Shown here: positions 1 through 13,559 of the stretch, one piece after another
How the letters are laid out: every line of letters starts with the position of its first letter
How positions within the stretch are numbered: the first letter of the stretch is position 1
Notes under the pieces: generated by a model
The model's input: the letters and a program-made list of their open reading frames with translations, nothing else
The model's database searches: none
What the model was told of the DNA's origin: nothing
Program-made: the position numbers and the translations under genes
Source: Streptomyces sp. M92
GTDB lineage: Bacteria; Actinomycetota; Actinomycetes; Streptomycetales; Streptomycetaceae
Assembly: GCF_028473745.1 (NCBI RefSeq)
Contig: NZ_CP101137.1
Coordinates: 7,261,501-7,325,500, forward strand
DNA length: 64,000 nucleotides
Direction of reading: 5' to 3'

Positions 1-1
1 C

Positions 2-541
2 GACACGGCCCGCTACCCGCTGCGGGTCCGCGCCATCCACCGCCTGCTGCACGGCTTTCCGGTGGACGACGCCGTCGCCGCCCTGGACGGCCACTTCCGC
101 GTCCGCCGCCTCGACGGCCCCCTGACCCGGGCCATGGAGGACCTGGCGAAGACGGCCGAGTCGGGCAACGCCTTCCTGCTCGCCGGTGACGGCTCCTTCC
201 ACCTCGTCGACCGGCCGGACCCCGCCCTGCTGGACCGCACGGTCCCCACCGACCGCCCTCAGGCGTGGCGCACCCTGGACGCCACCGTCCTGCACGCCAC
301 GCTCCTGGCCCACGTCTGGCGCATCCCGGACGACTCCGCCGCCCACGTCTCCTACATCCACGACACGGCGGCCACCGCGGAGAAGGCGGAACGCGACGGC
401 GGTACGGCGGTACTGATGCACCCCGTCCGCGAGGAGGTCGTACGCGAGCTGGCCCAGCAGGGCGTGACGATGCCCCGGAAGTCGACGTCCTTCGGCCCCA
501 AGCCTGCCTCGGGCCTGGTGCTGCGCGCGCTGGACCTGTGA
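2..541 (+). CDS. DUF1015 family protein, 3' part (N-terminus outside window)
   Basis: This reading frame is open from the window edge, so only the last 179 codons are present. The C-terminus carries the run MPRKSTSFGPKP followed by SGLVLRALDL, which is the conserved ending of DUF1015 proteins, cytoplasmic proteins of about 400 residues with no firmly established biochemical role. An ATG at 62 lies inside the domain and is not taken as the start, because coding continues upstream of it without a stop. The gene converges on the TPR gene at 615-2078, and a 50-bp perfect palindrome between them probably ends both transcripts. Family assignment rests on the C-terminal motif; the function is not known. 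Confidence 0.82.
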   Translation, partial: DTARYPLRVRAIHRLLHGFPVDDAVAALDGHFRVRRLDGPLTRAMEDLAKTAESGNAFLLAGDGSFHLVDRPDPALLDRTVPTDRPQAWRTLDATVLHATLLAHVWRIPDDSAAHVSYIHDTAATAEKAERDGGTAVLMHPVREEVVRELAQQGVTMPRKSTSFGPKPASGLVLRALDL

Positions 542-554
542 CGGGCCGCGAGCC

Positions 555-604
555 GTGACGACGAAGGGGCGGGACCGGTACCGGTCCCGCCCCTTCGTCG
601 TCAC
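555..604. terminator. Bidirectional terminator, 50-bp perfect palindrome
   Basis: The 25 bases at 555-579 are the exact reverse complement of 580-604, with no unpaired loop (centre GGT/ACC). It sits between the stop of the DUF1015 gene at 541 and the stop of the converging TPR gene at 615. There is no U-tract, as is usual for streptomycete terminators. Confidence 0.75.
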
Positions 605-614
605 TTGGCGGACG

Positions 615-2078
615 TCAGTCCTTGTCGCCGTCCGCGTCTTCCACGGACTGGCTCCCCGCGTCGCTCTCGCCCTCGTCGAGGGCGTCCATGAACTCCACTC
701 CGTCCAGCTCGGCCAGCCGGTCGGAGGCGTCCGTGCTGCCGTCCCGGTCGGACTCGACGGCCTTCGCGAACCACTCCCGCGCCTCCCGCTCCCGGCCGGC
801 GGCCAGCAGCGCGTCGGCGTAGGCGTACCGCAGCCGCGCCGTCCAGGGCTGTACGGAGTTGGAGGCCAGCTCCGGGCTCTGCAACGTCACGATGGCCGCG
901 TCCAGCTGGCCCATGTCGCGCCGGGCGCCGGCCGCCACGAGGCGCATCTCGACCTGACCGGCCTTGTCGAGCTTGTGCACCTCGGAGGCACCGGCCATGT
1001 CCAGCGCCTTCTCCGGCCGACCGAGTCCACGCTCGCAGTCCGCCATCACCGGCCACAGCTCCACGGAGCCGGTCATCCGGCGCGCGGCCCGGAACTCCGC
1101 CAGGGCCTCGCTGTACTTCTGGTTGGCGTACGCCGCGAACCCGGCCGCCTCGCGTACGGCGGCGACACGGGACGCCAGACGCAGGGCCACCCTCGAGTAG
1201 CCGTACGCCGCCTCCGGGTCCTCGTCGAGGAGCCGGGCGACCATCACGAGGTTCCTGGCGACGTCCTCCGCGAGCGTCTTGGGCAGGCTCTGCAGCTCCT
1301 GCCGTACGTCCTTGTCGATCTCGTCGCCCGTGACCTCCTCGGGGATCGGCAGACGCTTGATGGGCTCGCGATCCCGGTCCCGGTCCCGCTCCTCGCGGAA
1401 GCGGCCACCGCCGCCCTGCCGGTCGTCCCGCCCACGGAAGCCACCGGGTCGCCCGCCTCGGTCGTCACGCCGGGGACCACGTCCGCCGCGGTCGTCGCGG
1501 CCTCGGAACCCCCCGCGGTCGTCCCTGCCGCGGAACCCGCCACGGTCGCCCCCACGGCTGTCGTCGCGCCGGCCGAAGCCACCACGGTCGTCGCGGCGGT
1601 ACGAGGGGCGGTCATCACCACGGTCATCGCGGCGGAAGGAGGGGCGGTCACCACCACGGTCGTCACGGCGGAAGGATGGGCGGTCACCACCACGGTCGTC
1701 ACGGCGGAAGGAGGGGCGGTCACCACCACGGTCGTCACGACGGAACCCACGGTCCCCGCCACGGTCCCGGTCATCACGTCGCGGCCCACGGTCCCGGTCA
1801 TCGCGACGCCCGTACCCGCCACCACGGTTGTCGTCACGCCGGTCATCACGACGGTCGTCACGACGGAAGCCGCGCTGGCCCCCTCGGTCGTCACCTCGAC
1901 GGTCATCGCCTCGACGGTCGTCCCGTCGGAACCCACCGCGATCAGGACCGCGACCACGGTCGTTGTCGCGACGGAAACCGCCGCGGTCCCCGCGCTGACC
2001 GGAACGGTCACCACGGCCACCACTGTCCCGTCGCCGCTGATCGCGCTCCGGTCGGTCGTCGGGAGAGTTGGTGGACAT
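615..2078 (-). CDS. TPR-like protein with long RGG/DRGG low-complexity N-terminus
   Basis: The product has 487 residues. Residues 1 to about 238 are almost entirely Arg, Asp and Gly in RRDDRGG-type repeats, including four tandem 12-residue units at about 113-160. Residues 240-487 are helical with tetratricopeptide-like Ala-rich repeats, and the end is acidic. No signal peptide or membrane segment is visible. The ATG at 2078 follows AGGAGT at good spacing; the open frame continues upstream only through the rrn terminator. RGG-rich tails often bind RNA or drive condensation, and the position just downstream of the rrn operon is suggestive, but a role in RNA or ribosome biology is inference. The rrn terminator separates the two transcripts, so a promoter should lie within 2079-2142. 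Confidence 0.85.
   Translation of the reverse strand: MSTNSPDDRPERDQRRRDSGGRGDRSGQRGDRGGFRRDNDRGRGPDRGGFRRDDRRGDDRRGDDRGGQRGFRRDDRRDDRRDDNRGGGYGRRDDRDRGPRRDDRDRGGDRGFRRDDRGGDRPSFRRDDRGGDRPSFRRDDRGGDRPSFRRDDRGDDRPSYRRDDRGGFGRRDDSRGGDRGGFRGRDDRGGFRGRDDRGGRGPRRDDRGGRPGGFRGRDDRQGGGGRFREERDRDRDREPIKRLPIPEEVTGDEIDKDVRQELQSLPKTLAEDVARNLVMVARLLDEDPEAAYGYSRVALRLASRVAAVREAAGFAAYANQKYSEALAEFRAARRMTGSVELWPVMADCERGLGRPEKALDMAGASEVHKLDKAGQVEMRLVAAGARRDMGQLDAAIVTLQSPELASNSVQPWTARLRYAYADALLAAGREREAREWFAKAVESDRDGSTDASDRLAELDGVEFMDALDEGESDAGSQSVEDADGDKD
1599..1742 (-). repeat. Coding minisatellite, 4 x 36 bp
   Basis: Four consecutive 36-bp units encode RRDDRGGDRPSF (the last reads RRDDRGDDRPSY). They lie in frame in the TPR gene, so copy-number change would alter the arginine-rich tail without disrupting the gene. 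Confidence 0.8.
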
Positions 2079-2142
2079 GGGTGACTCCTGTCTTCGGTAC
2101 CGCAGGTCATTCTCGCGCAGCCGGGTACCCGGCGCGCCCTGG

Positions 2143-2196
2143 AAAAACGAAAGGACCCTTGGTCCCCAGCTGAACGCTGGGGACCAAGGGTCCTTT
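2143..2196 (-). terminator. rrn operon terminator
   Basis: A 21-bp perfect stem (2150-2170 with 2176-2196) with a 5-nt loop is followed, on the minus strand, by a run of five T at 2147-2143. It lies just beyond the 3' end of 5S rRNA. This is a classical intrinsic terminator, which is unusual in so GC-rich a genome but typical of rrn operons. Confidence 0.93.
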
Positions 2197-2205
2197 CCAA
2201 AGATT

Positions 2206-2324
2206 GTTCGGCGGCGTCCTACTCTCCCACAGGGTCCCCCCTGCAGTACCATCGGCGCTGTAAGGCTTAGCTTCCGGGTTCGGAATGTAACCGGGCGTTT
2301 CCCCTACGCTATGACCACCGAAAC
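2206..2324 (-). rRNA. rrf: 5S ribosomal RNA
   Basis: Reading the minus strand from 2324, the sequence begins GTTTCGGTGGTCATAGCG and ends with GCCGCCGAAC, giving 119 nt, the size and termini expected for actinobacterial 5S rRNA. It is the last gene of the rrn operon, about 105 bp after 23S. Ends may be off by 1-2 nt. Confidence 0.95.
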
Positions 2325-2429
2325 CCTAATGGTTTCGAGCGAACAAGCACACTCTTCAATTGTTCTGTTCAGCTCGAAAGCCGGCAACTGTTCGTTGCCT
2401 CAGAACTAACACAGTGGACGCGAGCAACT

Positions 2430-7386
<4,957 letters not shown>

Positions 7387-7510
7387 ATGTTTACCCGTAA
7401 TCGGGTGACACCACGAGAGCGGAACAGTCGGAGGAATAGTCCGACCGTTCACAGCGTCCTCGCTGTGTTATTTCAAAGGAACCTCAACCCGATCGAACCG
7501 ATCAGGTCGG

Positions 7511-7565
7511 GGTATCAACATATCTGGCGTTGACTTTTGGCACGCTGTTGAGTTCTCAAGGAACG
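7511..7565 (-). promoter_or_regulatory. Conserved rrn leader / boxA-like antitermination region
   Basis: On the minus strand the leader contains CCTTGAGAACTCAACAGCG followed by a T/A-rich stretch, a block I recognise as highly conserved upstream of actinobacterial 16S genes. It lies downstream of all candidate promoters and about 125-180 nt before 16S, where boxA antitermination and RNase processing signals are expected. The precise role of each base is inference. Confidence 0.55.
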
Positions 7566-7627
7566 GTCGCTTCCTTTGTACTCACCCTCTCGGGCTTTCC
7601 TCCGGGCGCTTCCCTTCGGTCTTGCGT

Positions 7628-7741
7628 TTCCGACTCTATCAGATCTTTCCGATCCGATTTCCTCGGTGCTTTCCAGGTTCCCGCTTTCGCGTTTCCCTTT
7701 CCGGCGGTTCCGACTTTATCAGAAGTTCTGAGCCGGTCTGA
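7628..7741 (-). promoter_or_regulatory. Tandem rrn promoter candidates (repeated -10 region)
   Basis: Two copies of a 16-bp box, TCTGATA(A/G)AGTCGGAA on the minus strand, occur at 7708-7723 and 7628-7643, exactly 80 bp apart. Each contains a -10-like TAAAGT (7713-7718) or TAGAGT (7633-7638). The upstream copy has TCAGAC (7736-7741) at 17-bp spacing as a weak -35; the downstream copy has no good -35. Multiple tandem promoters are known for streptomycete rrn operons. Confidence 0.5.
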
Positions 7742-7859
7742 CCGGCCGCTCATTTCCGATTCATCGGGAGGTGCTTCGCCGAATTCTGTGATCCGGTGGA
7801 AGCCGATAGTTTCTCACCGTCGCCCTCCGGGGGTGAACCCCTCTCCAGGCAACTGTTCG

Positions 7860-7888
7860 AATCTACCTCCCCGCTCGGTCCGTGTCAA
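7860..7888 (-). promoter_or_regulatory. rrn promoter with near-consensus -35 and -10
   Basis: On the minus strand, TTGACA (7888-7883) is separated by 17 bp from TAGATT (7865-7860). This is the best vegetative-sigma match in the leader and probably the most upstream rrn promoter. It lies only 55 bp from the 3' end of the spoIIM-like gene. The 7387-7942 interval otherwise holds no gene. Confidence 0.7.
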
Positions 7889-7942
7889 CGGCTCTTGCGG
7901 GAACGAAGAGGACAGTAGCAGCTCGACGGGGGCTGACGCACA

Positions 7943-8950
7943 TCAGGCGGCCGTGGGCACCGTGGCGCTGCGTTCGGACGCCTCGACGTCGCCCGTGTCG
8001 CCGGCCCGCGCGGCACGCCCGCCCACGACGTAGACGTAGGCGAGGAAGGCCAGCTCGGCGACGACTCCGATGGCGATGCGGGCCCAGGTGGGCAGGCCGG
8101 AGGGAGTGACGAAGCCTTCGATCGCTCCGGAGACGAACAGGACCAGGGCGAGGCCGATCGCCATGCCGATGGCGGCCCGGCCTTCTTCCGCGAGGGCTGC
8201 GCGACGGGTGCGCGGGCCGGGGTCGATGAGTGTCCAGCCGAGACGGAGGCCGGTGCCGGCGGCCACGAAGACCGCGGTCAGTTCGAGCAGACCGTGCGGC
8301 AGTACGAGACCCAGGAAGGTGTCGAGGCGGCCGGCCGACGACATCAGGCCGAAGCCGACGCCGAGGTTGAGCATGTTCTGGAACAGGATCCAGATGACCG
8401 GCAGGCCCAGGAAGACACCCAGGATCAAGCAGAGCGCGGCAGCCCAGGCGTTGTTCGTCCATACCTGCGCGGCGAAGGACGCCGCGGGGTGGCTCGAGTA
8501 GTACGTCTCGTACTGGCCGCCGGGACGGGTGAGCTCGCGCAGTTCGCTGGGGGCCGCGATGGTGGCCTGGACTTCCGGGTGCGTGCCGATCCACCAGCCC
8601 AGGAGTGCCGCGACGGCGGTCGACAGAAGGGCTGTGGGGACCCACCAGTGGCGGGCCCGGTAGACGGCGGCGGGAAACTGCTGGGTCAGGAAGCGGGTGA
8701 CGTCGCGCCAGGAGGCCCGGCGGGTGCCTGTCACGGCACTGCGCGCGCGTGCCACCAGTTGGCTGAGCCGTCCGGACAGCTGCGGGTCGGGTGCGCTGGA
8801 CTGGATCAGGGAGAGGTGGGTGGCCGTGCGCTGGTAGAGGGTGACGAGTTCGTCGGTCTCGGCGCCGGTCAGTCGGCTCCGGCGCCGGAGCAGGGCGTCG
8901 AGGCGGTCCCACTCCGCGCGGTGGGCGGAGACGAAGACGTCGAGGTCCAT
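7943..8950 (-). CDS. Stage II sporulation protein M-like membrane protein
   Basis: 335 residues. The first ~100 are helical and soluble; from residue ~105 several hydrophobic segments follow, with the FGLMSSAGRL and LPHGLLELTAVF stretches typical of the SpoIIM/DUF95 family (the LPHG-E motif). The family is widespread in non-endospore formers, where it usually sits beside RDD and MoxR/DUF58 genes; its role there is unclear. The ATG at 8950 is divergent from the RDD gene, with a shared 125-bp promoter region. It lies immediately upstream of the rrn promoters and reads toward them, so readthrough into the rrn operon is possible in principle. Confidence 0.85.
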   Translation of the reverse strand: MDLDVFVSAHRAEWDRLDALLRRRSRLTGAETDELVTLYQRTATHLSLIQSSAPDPQLSGRLSQLVARARSAVTGTRRASWRDVTRFLTQQFPAAVYRARHWWVPTALLSTAVAALLGWWIGTHPEVQATIAAPSELRELTRPGGQYETYYSSHPAASFAAQVWTNNAWAAALCLILGVFLGLPVIWILFQNMLNLGVGFGLMSSAGRLDTFLGLVLPHGLLELTAVFVAAGTGLRLGWTLIDPGPRTRRAALAEEGRAAIGMAIGLALVLFVSGAIEGFVTPSGLPTWARIAIGVVAELAFLAYVYVVGGRAARAGDTGDVEASERSATVPTAA

Positions 8951-9075
8951 CGGTGTGCCTGCTCCTCGGCTATCGTCGGCGGCTCGTCGTGGATCAGCTT
9001 GTCGTACTGCGGCGCGGTGCGTCCTCAGCTTGGCAGACTGGCGGGGCGGGGGCAGTGAGGGGAAGGGTGGCAGGC

Positions 9076-10002
9076 GTGAGCGAGCTGGTGACGGGCGAGG
9101 CCGTGGCGCTGGAGCTGCGCCCCGCCAGGCTGCCCAGCAGGGCGCTGGCCGTCCTGCTCGATCTGGCGGTGGCGGTGGCCGTCTACGTGGCGGTGACCAT
9201 CGTGCTGGTGGCCTCCACCGCCTCCCTGGACGTGGCGGCGCAGACCGCGCTGTCGATCGCGGCCTTCGTCCTCGTCCTGGTGGGCGGGCCGATCGCGGTG
9301 GAGACGCTCAGCCACGGGCGGTCGCTCGGCAAGATGGCCTGCGGGCTGCGGGTGGTGCGGGACGACGGCGGGCCGATCCGGTTCCGGCACTCGCTGGTGC
9401 GGGGCCTGATCGGGGTGATCGAGATCCTGATGACGTTCGGTGTCGTCGCCTGTATCGCCTCGCTGGTGTCGGCGCGGGGCCGGCGGCTCGGTGACGTGTT
9501 CGCGGGGACCTTGGTCGTGCGGGAGCGGGTGCCGGTTCCGGCGACGGGCTTCATGCCGCCCCCTCCGCCCTGGCTGGCCGGGCGGTTCTCCGAGCTGGAC
9601 CTGTCAGCGGTGCCCGACGACCTGTGGCTTGCCGTACGCCAGTACCTCACGCGGATGGGGCAACTGGATCCCCGGGTCGGCTGGGCGATGGCGGAGCGGC
9701 TCGCCGCGGACGTGGCTGCCCGGACGGGGGCTCCGGCGCCCCGGGAGGTACCGCCCGCCGCGTACCTGGCGGCGATGATGCACGAGCGGCAGGCCCGGGA
9801 GGCCCGGCGGGCGTTCGGGAGTGCGCCCGCCGGCGGAGGTGCGCCCTCTGCCGCAGTGCCGTCGGCGCCGGAGGCCGTGGCTCCTCCCACGCCGGTCCAT
9901 CCGACGACGCCGCCGGTTCCACCGTCGGCAGCACCTCCCGCGGTGCCGCCGACCTCGTCTTCGGACGGCCGGCCCGGTACGGGATTCGTGCCGCCGGCGT
10001 AG
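9076..10002 (+). CDS. RDD family membrane protein
   Basis: 308 residues from a GTG at 9076, which has AGGGGAAGG at suitable spacing. The RDD domain occupies roughly residues 10-165: an Arg in RLPSRALAVLLDL, two hydrophobic helices, then GRSLGKMACGLRVVRDDGG, the family's GxTxGK-type motif before the second RD pair. The C-terminal ~100 residues are Pro/Ala-rich and probably disordered. RDD proteins have been linked to ion or metabolite transport; the substrate here is unknown. Pairing with a divergent SpoIIM-like gene is a conserved actinobacterial arrangement. Upstream in-frame starts back to 8953 have no ribosome site and are less likely. Confidence 0.83.
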   Translation: MSELVTGEAVALELRPARLPSRALAVLLDLAVAVAVYVAVTIVLVASTASLDVAAQTALSIAAFVLVLVGGPIAVETLSHGRSLGKMACGLRVVRDDGGPIRFRHSLVRGLIGVIEILMTFGVVACIASLVSARGRRLGDVFAGTLVVRERVPVPATGFMPPPPPWLAGRFSELDLSAVPDDLWLAVRQYLTRMGQLDPRVGWAMAERLAADVAARTGAPAPREVPPAAYLAAMMHERQAREARRAFGSAPAGGGAPSAAVPSAPEAVAPPTPVHPTTPPVPPSAAPPAVPPTSSSDGRPGTGFVPPA

Positions 10003-10054
10003 GACGTGCCGGCCGCCTTCGGGCGGGGGCGCGGCCGCGGCGCCGGCCGTGGCC

Positions 10055-10669
10055 TCACGCGAACACGGACGGCGGCGAAGCGAGGTCCTCCAACTCGATT
10101 CCGGGGGCCGCGAGTACGACGTCCCCTGCGATGTGCACGGGATGCTGCTCGCCCGTGTCCAGGGCTGTGACCTGGTATTCGTCCACGGTCAGGGGGCCGT
10201 TGTCAGTGGCGTGTGCTTCTCTGTTCACCAAGGCCCAGGACTGGTCCAGGGTGCGGGGGGCGAGGACCGGATCCGTGAGGGCGACGAGGCGTACGCGGGT
10301 GGCCGCGGCGGAGGGGGTGAGGCGCAGGAGACGGGTGGTGGCGACGAGGAAGGCCGGGGAGGTGCCGGTGAAGGCGTGGGCGCGCGCGTTGCCTTCGGTG
10401 GCGTGGACTCCGGTGGGGTCGGTACGGACCCAGGTGACACCGTCGACGGCCGCGCCGCGGACCTGCCAGCTCGCGAGGTGGAGTTCGAGGCGGATGGGAC
10501 GGCCGAGTTCGTCGAGGGCGAGGTCGACGGAGCCGTGCTGGTCTCCGGCGGGTGTGGTCAGCCGGGAGACGTAGCGCCAGCCGGAGGGGCCGGGGGCGCA
10601 CTGGAAGTGTTCTTCGGCGAGGGGGGTGTGGTCATGCGGATCGTGGAGCGAATACCGGCCGCGGGGCAT
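10055..10669 (-). CDS. Conserved hypothetical protein of actinomycetes
   Basis: 204 residues from the ATG at 10669, preceded by AGGA. I do not recognise a characterised domain. The protein has no signal peptide or membrane helix. Alternating hydrophobic and polar stretches (for example RYVSRLTTP, RLELHLASWQVRG, DEYQVTALDTG) suggest a beta-rich, barrel-like fold. It converges on the RDD gene with a 52-bp gap and lies downstream of ahcY in the same direction, separated by a terminator-like hairpin. A longer open frame upstream overlaps ahcY antisense and is discarded. Confidence 0.72.
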   Translation of the reverse strand: MPRGRYSLHDPHDHTPLAEEHFQCAPGPSGWRYVSRLTTPAGDQHGSVDLALDELGRPIRLELHLASWQVRGAAVDGVTWVRTDPTGVHATEGNARAHAFTGTSPAFLVATTRLLRLTPSAAATRVRLVALTDPVLAPRTLDQSWALVNREAHATDNGPLTVDEYQVTALDTGEQHPVHIAGDVVLAAPGIELEDLASPPSVFA

Positions 10670-10724
10670 GGAGGGTCCTGGGTGGTGACGGGCTGCTGGT
10701 CCGGCCGCTGAGGCTTCAACGGGG

Positions 10725-10755
10725 CAGGCCCCCGACACGGGGGTGCGGGGGCCTG
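10725..10755 (-). terminator. Terminator hairpin after ahcY
   Basis: CAGGCCCCC (10725-10733) pairs exactly with GGGGGCCTG (10747-10755) across a 13-nt loop, just beyond the ahcY stop at 10786 on the minus strand. No U-tract follows. Confidence 0.6.
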
Positions 10756-10785
10756 TCTCGAAGGAGCCGGCTGGGCTCGGTGGGC

Positions 10786-12243
10786 TCAGTAGCGGTAGTG
10801 GTCCGCCTTGTACGGGCCCTCGACCTTGACGCCGATGTACTCGGCCTGCTCCGGACGGAGCGTGGTCAGCTTGACGCCGAGGGAGTCGAGGTGGAGACGG
10901 GCGACCTTCTCGTCCAGGTGCTTGGGCAGCACGTACACGTCGGTCGGGTACTCGTCGGGCTTGGTGAACAGCTCGATCTGGGCCAGCGTCTGGTCCGCGA
11001 ACGAGTTGGACATCACGAACGACGGGTGGCCGGTGGCGTTGCCCAGGTTCAGCAGGCGGCCCTCGGACAGCACGATCAGGACCTTGCCGTCGGGGTAGGT
11101 CCAGGTGTGGACCTGCGGCTTGACCTCGTCCTTGACGATGCCGGGGGTCTTCGCCAGGCCGGCCATGTCGATCTCGTTGTCGAAGTGACCGATGTTGCCG
11201 ATGATCGCCTGGTGCTTCATCTTGGCCATGTCCGAGGCCATGATGATGTCCTTGTTGCCCGTCGTGGTGACGAAGATGTCGGCCTTGTCGACGACCTCGT
11301 CCAGCGTCGTGACCTGGTAGCCGTCCATCGCCGCCTGCAGCGCGCAGATCGGGTCGATCTCCGTGATGATCACGCGGGCGCCCTGGCCGCGCAGGGACTC
11401 GGCGCAGCCCTTGCCGACGTCGCCGTAGCCGCAGACGACGGCGGTCTTGCCGCCGATCAGGACGTCGGTGGCGCGGTTGATGCCGTCGACCAGGGAGTGG
11501 CGGCAGCCGTACTTGTTGTCGAACTTCGACTTCGTCACCGCGTCGTTCACGTTGATCGCCGGGAACAGCAGGGTGCCGTCGCGGTGCATCTCGTACAGGC
11601 GGTGGACGCCCGTCGTCGTCTCCTCGGTCACACCGCGGATCTCGGACGCCAGCTGGGTCCACTTCTGCGGGCTCTCGCTCACCGTGCGGGTGAGGAGTTC
11701 GAGGATGACGCGGTGCTCGTCGGACTCGGCGGTGTCGGGCGAGGGGACCTTTCCGTCCTTCTCGTACTCGACGCCCTTGTGGACGAGGAGGGTGGCGTCA
11801 CCACCGTCGTCCAGGATCATGTTCGGGCCGCCGGTGGGGGTGTTCGGCCAGGTGAGGGCCTGCTCCGTGCACCACCAGTACTCCTGAAGGGTCTCGCCCT
11901 TCCAGGCGAAGACCGGGACGCCCTGCGGGTTGTCGGGCGTGCCGTTCGGGCCGACGGCGATGGCGGCCGCGGCGTGGTCCTGGGTGGAGAAGATGTTGCA
12001 GGACGCCCAGCGGACCTCGGCGCCGAGGGCGACCAGGGTCTCGATGAGGACGGCGGTCTGCACGGTCATGTGCAGGGAGCCGGTGACGCGGGCGCCGGCG
12101 AGAGGCCGCGCCTCGGCGTACTCCTTGCGGATCGCCATCAGGCCGGGCATCTCGTGCTCGGCGAGGGTGATCTCCTTGCGGCCGAAGGCGGCCAGGGAGA
12201 GGTCGGCGACCTTGAAGTCCTGTCGGTTGTCGACAGTCGTCAT
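10786..12243 (-). CDS. ahcY: Adenosylhomocysteinase
   Basis: 485 residues, the normal length for the actinobacterial enzyme, which hydrolyses S-adenosylhomocysteine to adenosine and homocysteine in the methyl cycle using tightly bound NAD. Visible signatures are GSLHMTVQTAVLIETL near residues 56-71, the NAD loop GYGDVGKG at 272-279 and the C-terminal KADHYRY, whose Lys and Tyr contact NAD of the partner subunit. The ATG at 12243 follows GAGGAG at ideal spacing. The M. tuberculosis homologue heads the same gene block. The 335-bp region upstream (12244-12578) holds no gene; I saw no convincing riboswitch in it. Confidence 0.97.
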   Translation of the reverse strand: MTTVDNRQDFKVADLSLAAFGRKEITLAEHEMPGLMAIRKEYAEARPLAGARVTGSLHMTVQTAVLIETLVALGAEVRWASCNIFSTQDHAAAAIAVGPNGTPDNPQGVPVFAWKGETLQEYWWCTEQALTWPNTPTGGPNMILDDGGDATLLVHKGVEYEKDGKVPSPDTAESDEHRVILELLTRTVSESPQKWTQLASEIRGVTEETTTGVHRLYEMHRDGTLLFPAINVNDAVTKSKFDNKYGCRHSLVDGINRATDVLIGGKTAVVCGYGDVGKGCAESLRGQGARVIITEIDPICALQAAMDGYQVTTLDEVVDKADIFVTTTGNKDIIMASDMAKMKHQAIIGNIGHFDNEIDMAGLAKTPGIVKDEVKPQVHTWTYPDGKVLIVLSEGRLLNLGNATGHPSFVMSNSFADQTLAQIELFTKPDEYPTDVYVLPKHLDEKVARLHLDSLGVKLTTLRPEQAEYIGVKVEGPYKADHYRY

Positions 12244-12578
12244 TGCGAGCTGCTCCTCGGGGTTGGGGCGAGGTGGGTACGGCTGACCTGCGCGGCGGCG
12301 GACACAGGGGTGCCCAGAAGAGGACACAGGCATGCCCGCGTACGCGCAGCGCAGTCCGTCGGAGGCCCTCTCTCCCTCGGTCGGTCCGTCTGGACCGCCC
12401 GACCGCCATCAGCAGCGACGTCTGGCTCCGTCCCAAGCTACACCGGTGGAGCCCGCCGTCCCCAGTCCGCCTCCGAAGACTTCCGGACGTTCACGAAGCG
12501 TGACGAGCGGCCCCGGGGGGAGAAGCCGATGGGCCCGCCGAGTGGATCGACGGGCCCGGTGGTGCGAAAGGAGCGAGG

Positions 12579-13559
12579 TCAGTGGGCGGCGGGGGGCGTG
12601 CTGGGGCCGCCGGGGGTGGCCTCGCGGTCCGGGCCCTTGGCGGCCTCGGTCTCGCTGTAGATGTCCGGTTCCAGGTAGATGACGCGGGCGATCGGGACGG
12701 CCTCGCGGATACGGGTCTCGGCGGCGTCGATGGCGGAGGCGATCTCGGTGGCCGTGCCGTCGTGGCGGACGGCGATCTTGGCGGCGACGAGCAGTTCCTC
12801 GGGGCCGAGGTGGAGCGTGCGCATGTGGATGACGCCGGTGACGGTGTCGCCCGCGACGATCGCGGCCTCGATCTGCTCGACGGCCTCGGTGCCCGCGGCC
12901 TCGCCGAGGAGCAGGGACTTGGTCTCGACGGCCAGGACCAGCGCGATGAGGATGAGCAGCACGCCGATGCAGAGGGTGCCGATGCCGTCCCAGACGCCGT
13001 CACCGGTGAGCAGGGCCATTCCGACGCCGCCGAGGGCGAGGATCAGGCCGACCAGGGCCCCGAGGTCCTCCAGGAGGACGACCGGCAACTCGGGGGCCTT
13101 GGCGTGGCGGACGAACTCCTTCCAGGACTTCTTCCCGCGCAGGGCGTTGGACTCCTTGATGGCGGTCCGGAAGGAGAAGGCCTCGGCGATGATCGCGAAG
13201 ACCAGGACGCCCACCGGCCAGTACCAGTGCTCGATCTCGTGCGGGTGCTTGATCTTCTCGTAGCCCTCGTAGAGGGCGAACATGCCGCCGACCGAGAAGA
13301 GGACGATGGAGACCAGGAATGCGTAGATGTAGCGTTCCCGGCCGTAGCCGAAGGGGTGTTGCGGGGTGGCGGCGCGCTGGGCGCGCTTGCCGCCGAGGAG
13401 CAGGAGTCCCTGGTTGCCGGAGTCGGCGAGGGAGTGCACGGACTCGGCGAGCATCGACGACGATCCGCTGAAGAGGAACGCCACGAATTTCGCTACCGCG
13501 ATCGAGAGGTTGGCGAGCAGTGCCGCCACGATCGCCTTGGTTCCGCCTGACGCGCTCAT
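12579..13559 (-). CDS. Cation diffusion facilitator (ZnT9-like) transporter
   Basis: 326 residues with about six membrane helices. SMLAESVHSLADSGNQ in the second helix supplies the His/Asp metal site, QHPFGYGRERY follows, and LLEDLGALVGL in helix five supplies the paired acidic residue, as in SLC30A9-like CDF proteins. The C-terminal ~90 residues form the cytosolic ferredoxin-like domain. The likely activity is proton-coupled export of Zn, Fe or Mn; the metal cannot be read from sequence. It lies between manA (125 bp upstream) and ahcY on the same strand. The ATG at 13559 has only a weak upstream site (GGGACA). Confidence 0.88.
   Translation of the reverse strand: MSASGGTKAIVAALLANLSIAVAKFVAFLFSGSSSMLAESVHSLADSGNQGLLLLGGKRAQRAATPQHPFGYGRERYIYAFLVSIVLFSVGGMFALYEGYEKIKHPHEIEHWYWPVGVLVFAIIAEAFSFRTAIKESNALRGKKSWKEFVRHAKAPELPVVLLEDLGALVGLILALGGVGMALLTGDGVWDGIGTLCIGVLLILIALVLAVETKSLLLGEAAGTEAVEQIEAAIVAGDTVTGVIHMRTLHLGPEELLVAAKIAVRHDGTATEIASAIDAAETRIREAVPIARVIYLEPDIYSETEAAKGPDREATPGGPSTPPAAH

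Noticed and set aside
1244..2200. Long alternative frames over the TPR gene (Thr/Val-rich or Ser/Arg-rich proteins)
   Set aside because: They are frame shadows of the RGG-repeat coding region, whose periodic sequence keeps all frames open. Only the 615-2078 frame has a good ribosome site and a non-repetitive domain.
12244..12578. SAH riboswitch upstream of ahcY
   Set aside because: A GAGGAGC stretch near the ahcY start recalled the motif, but it is simply the ribosome binding site, and I could not assemble the required helices and conserved loop. A covariance-model search would settle it.
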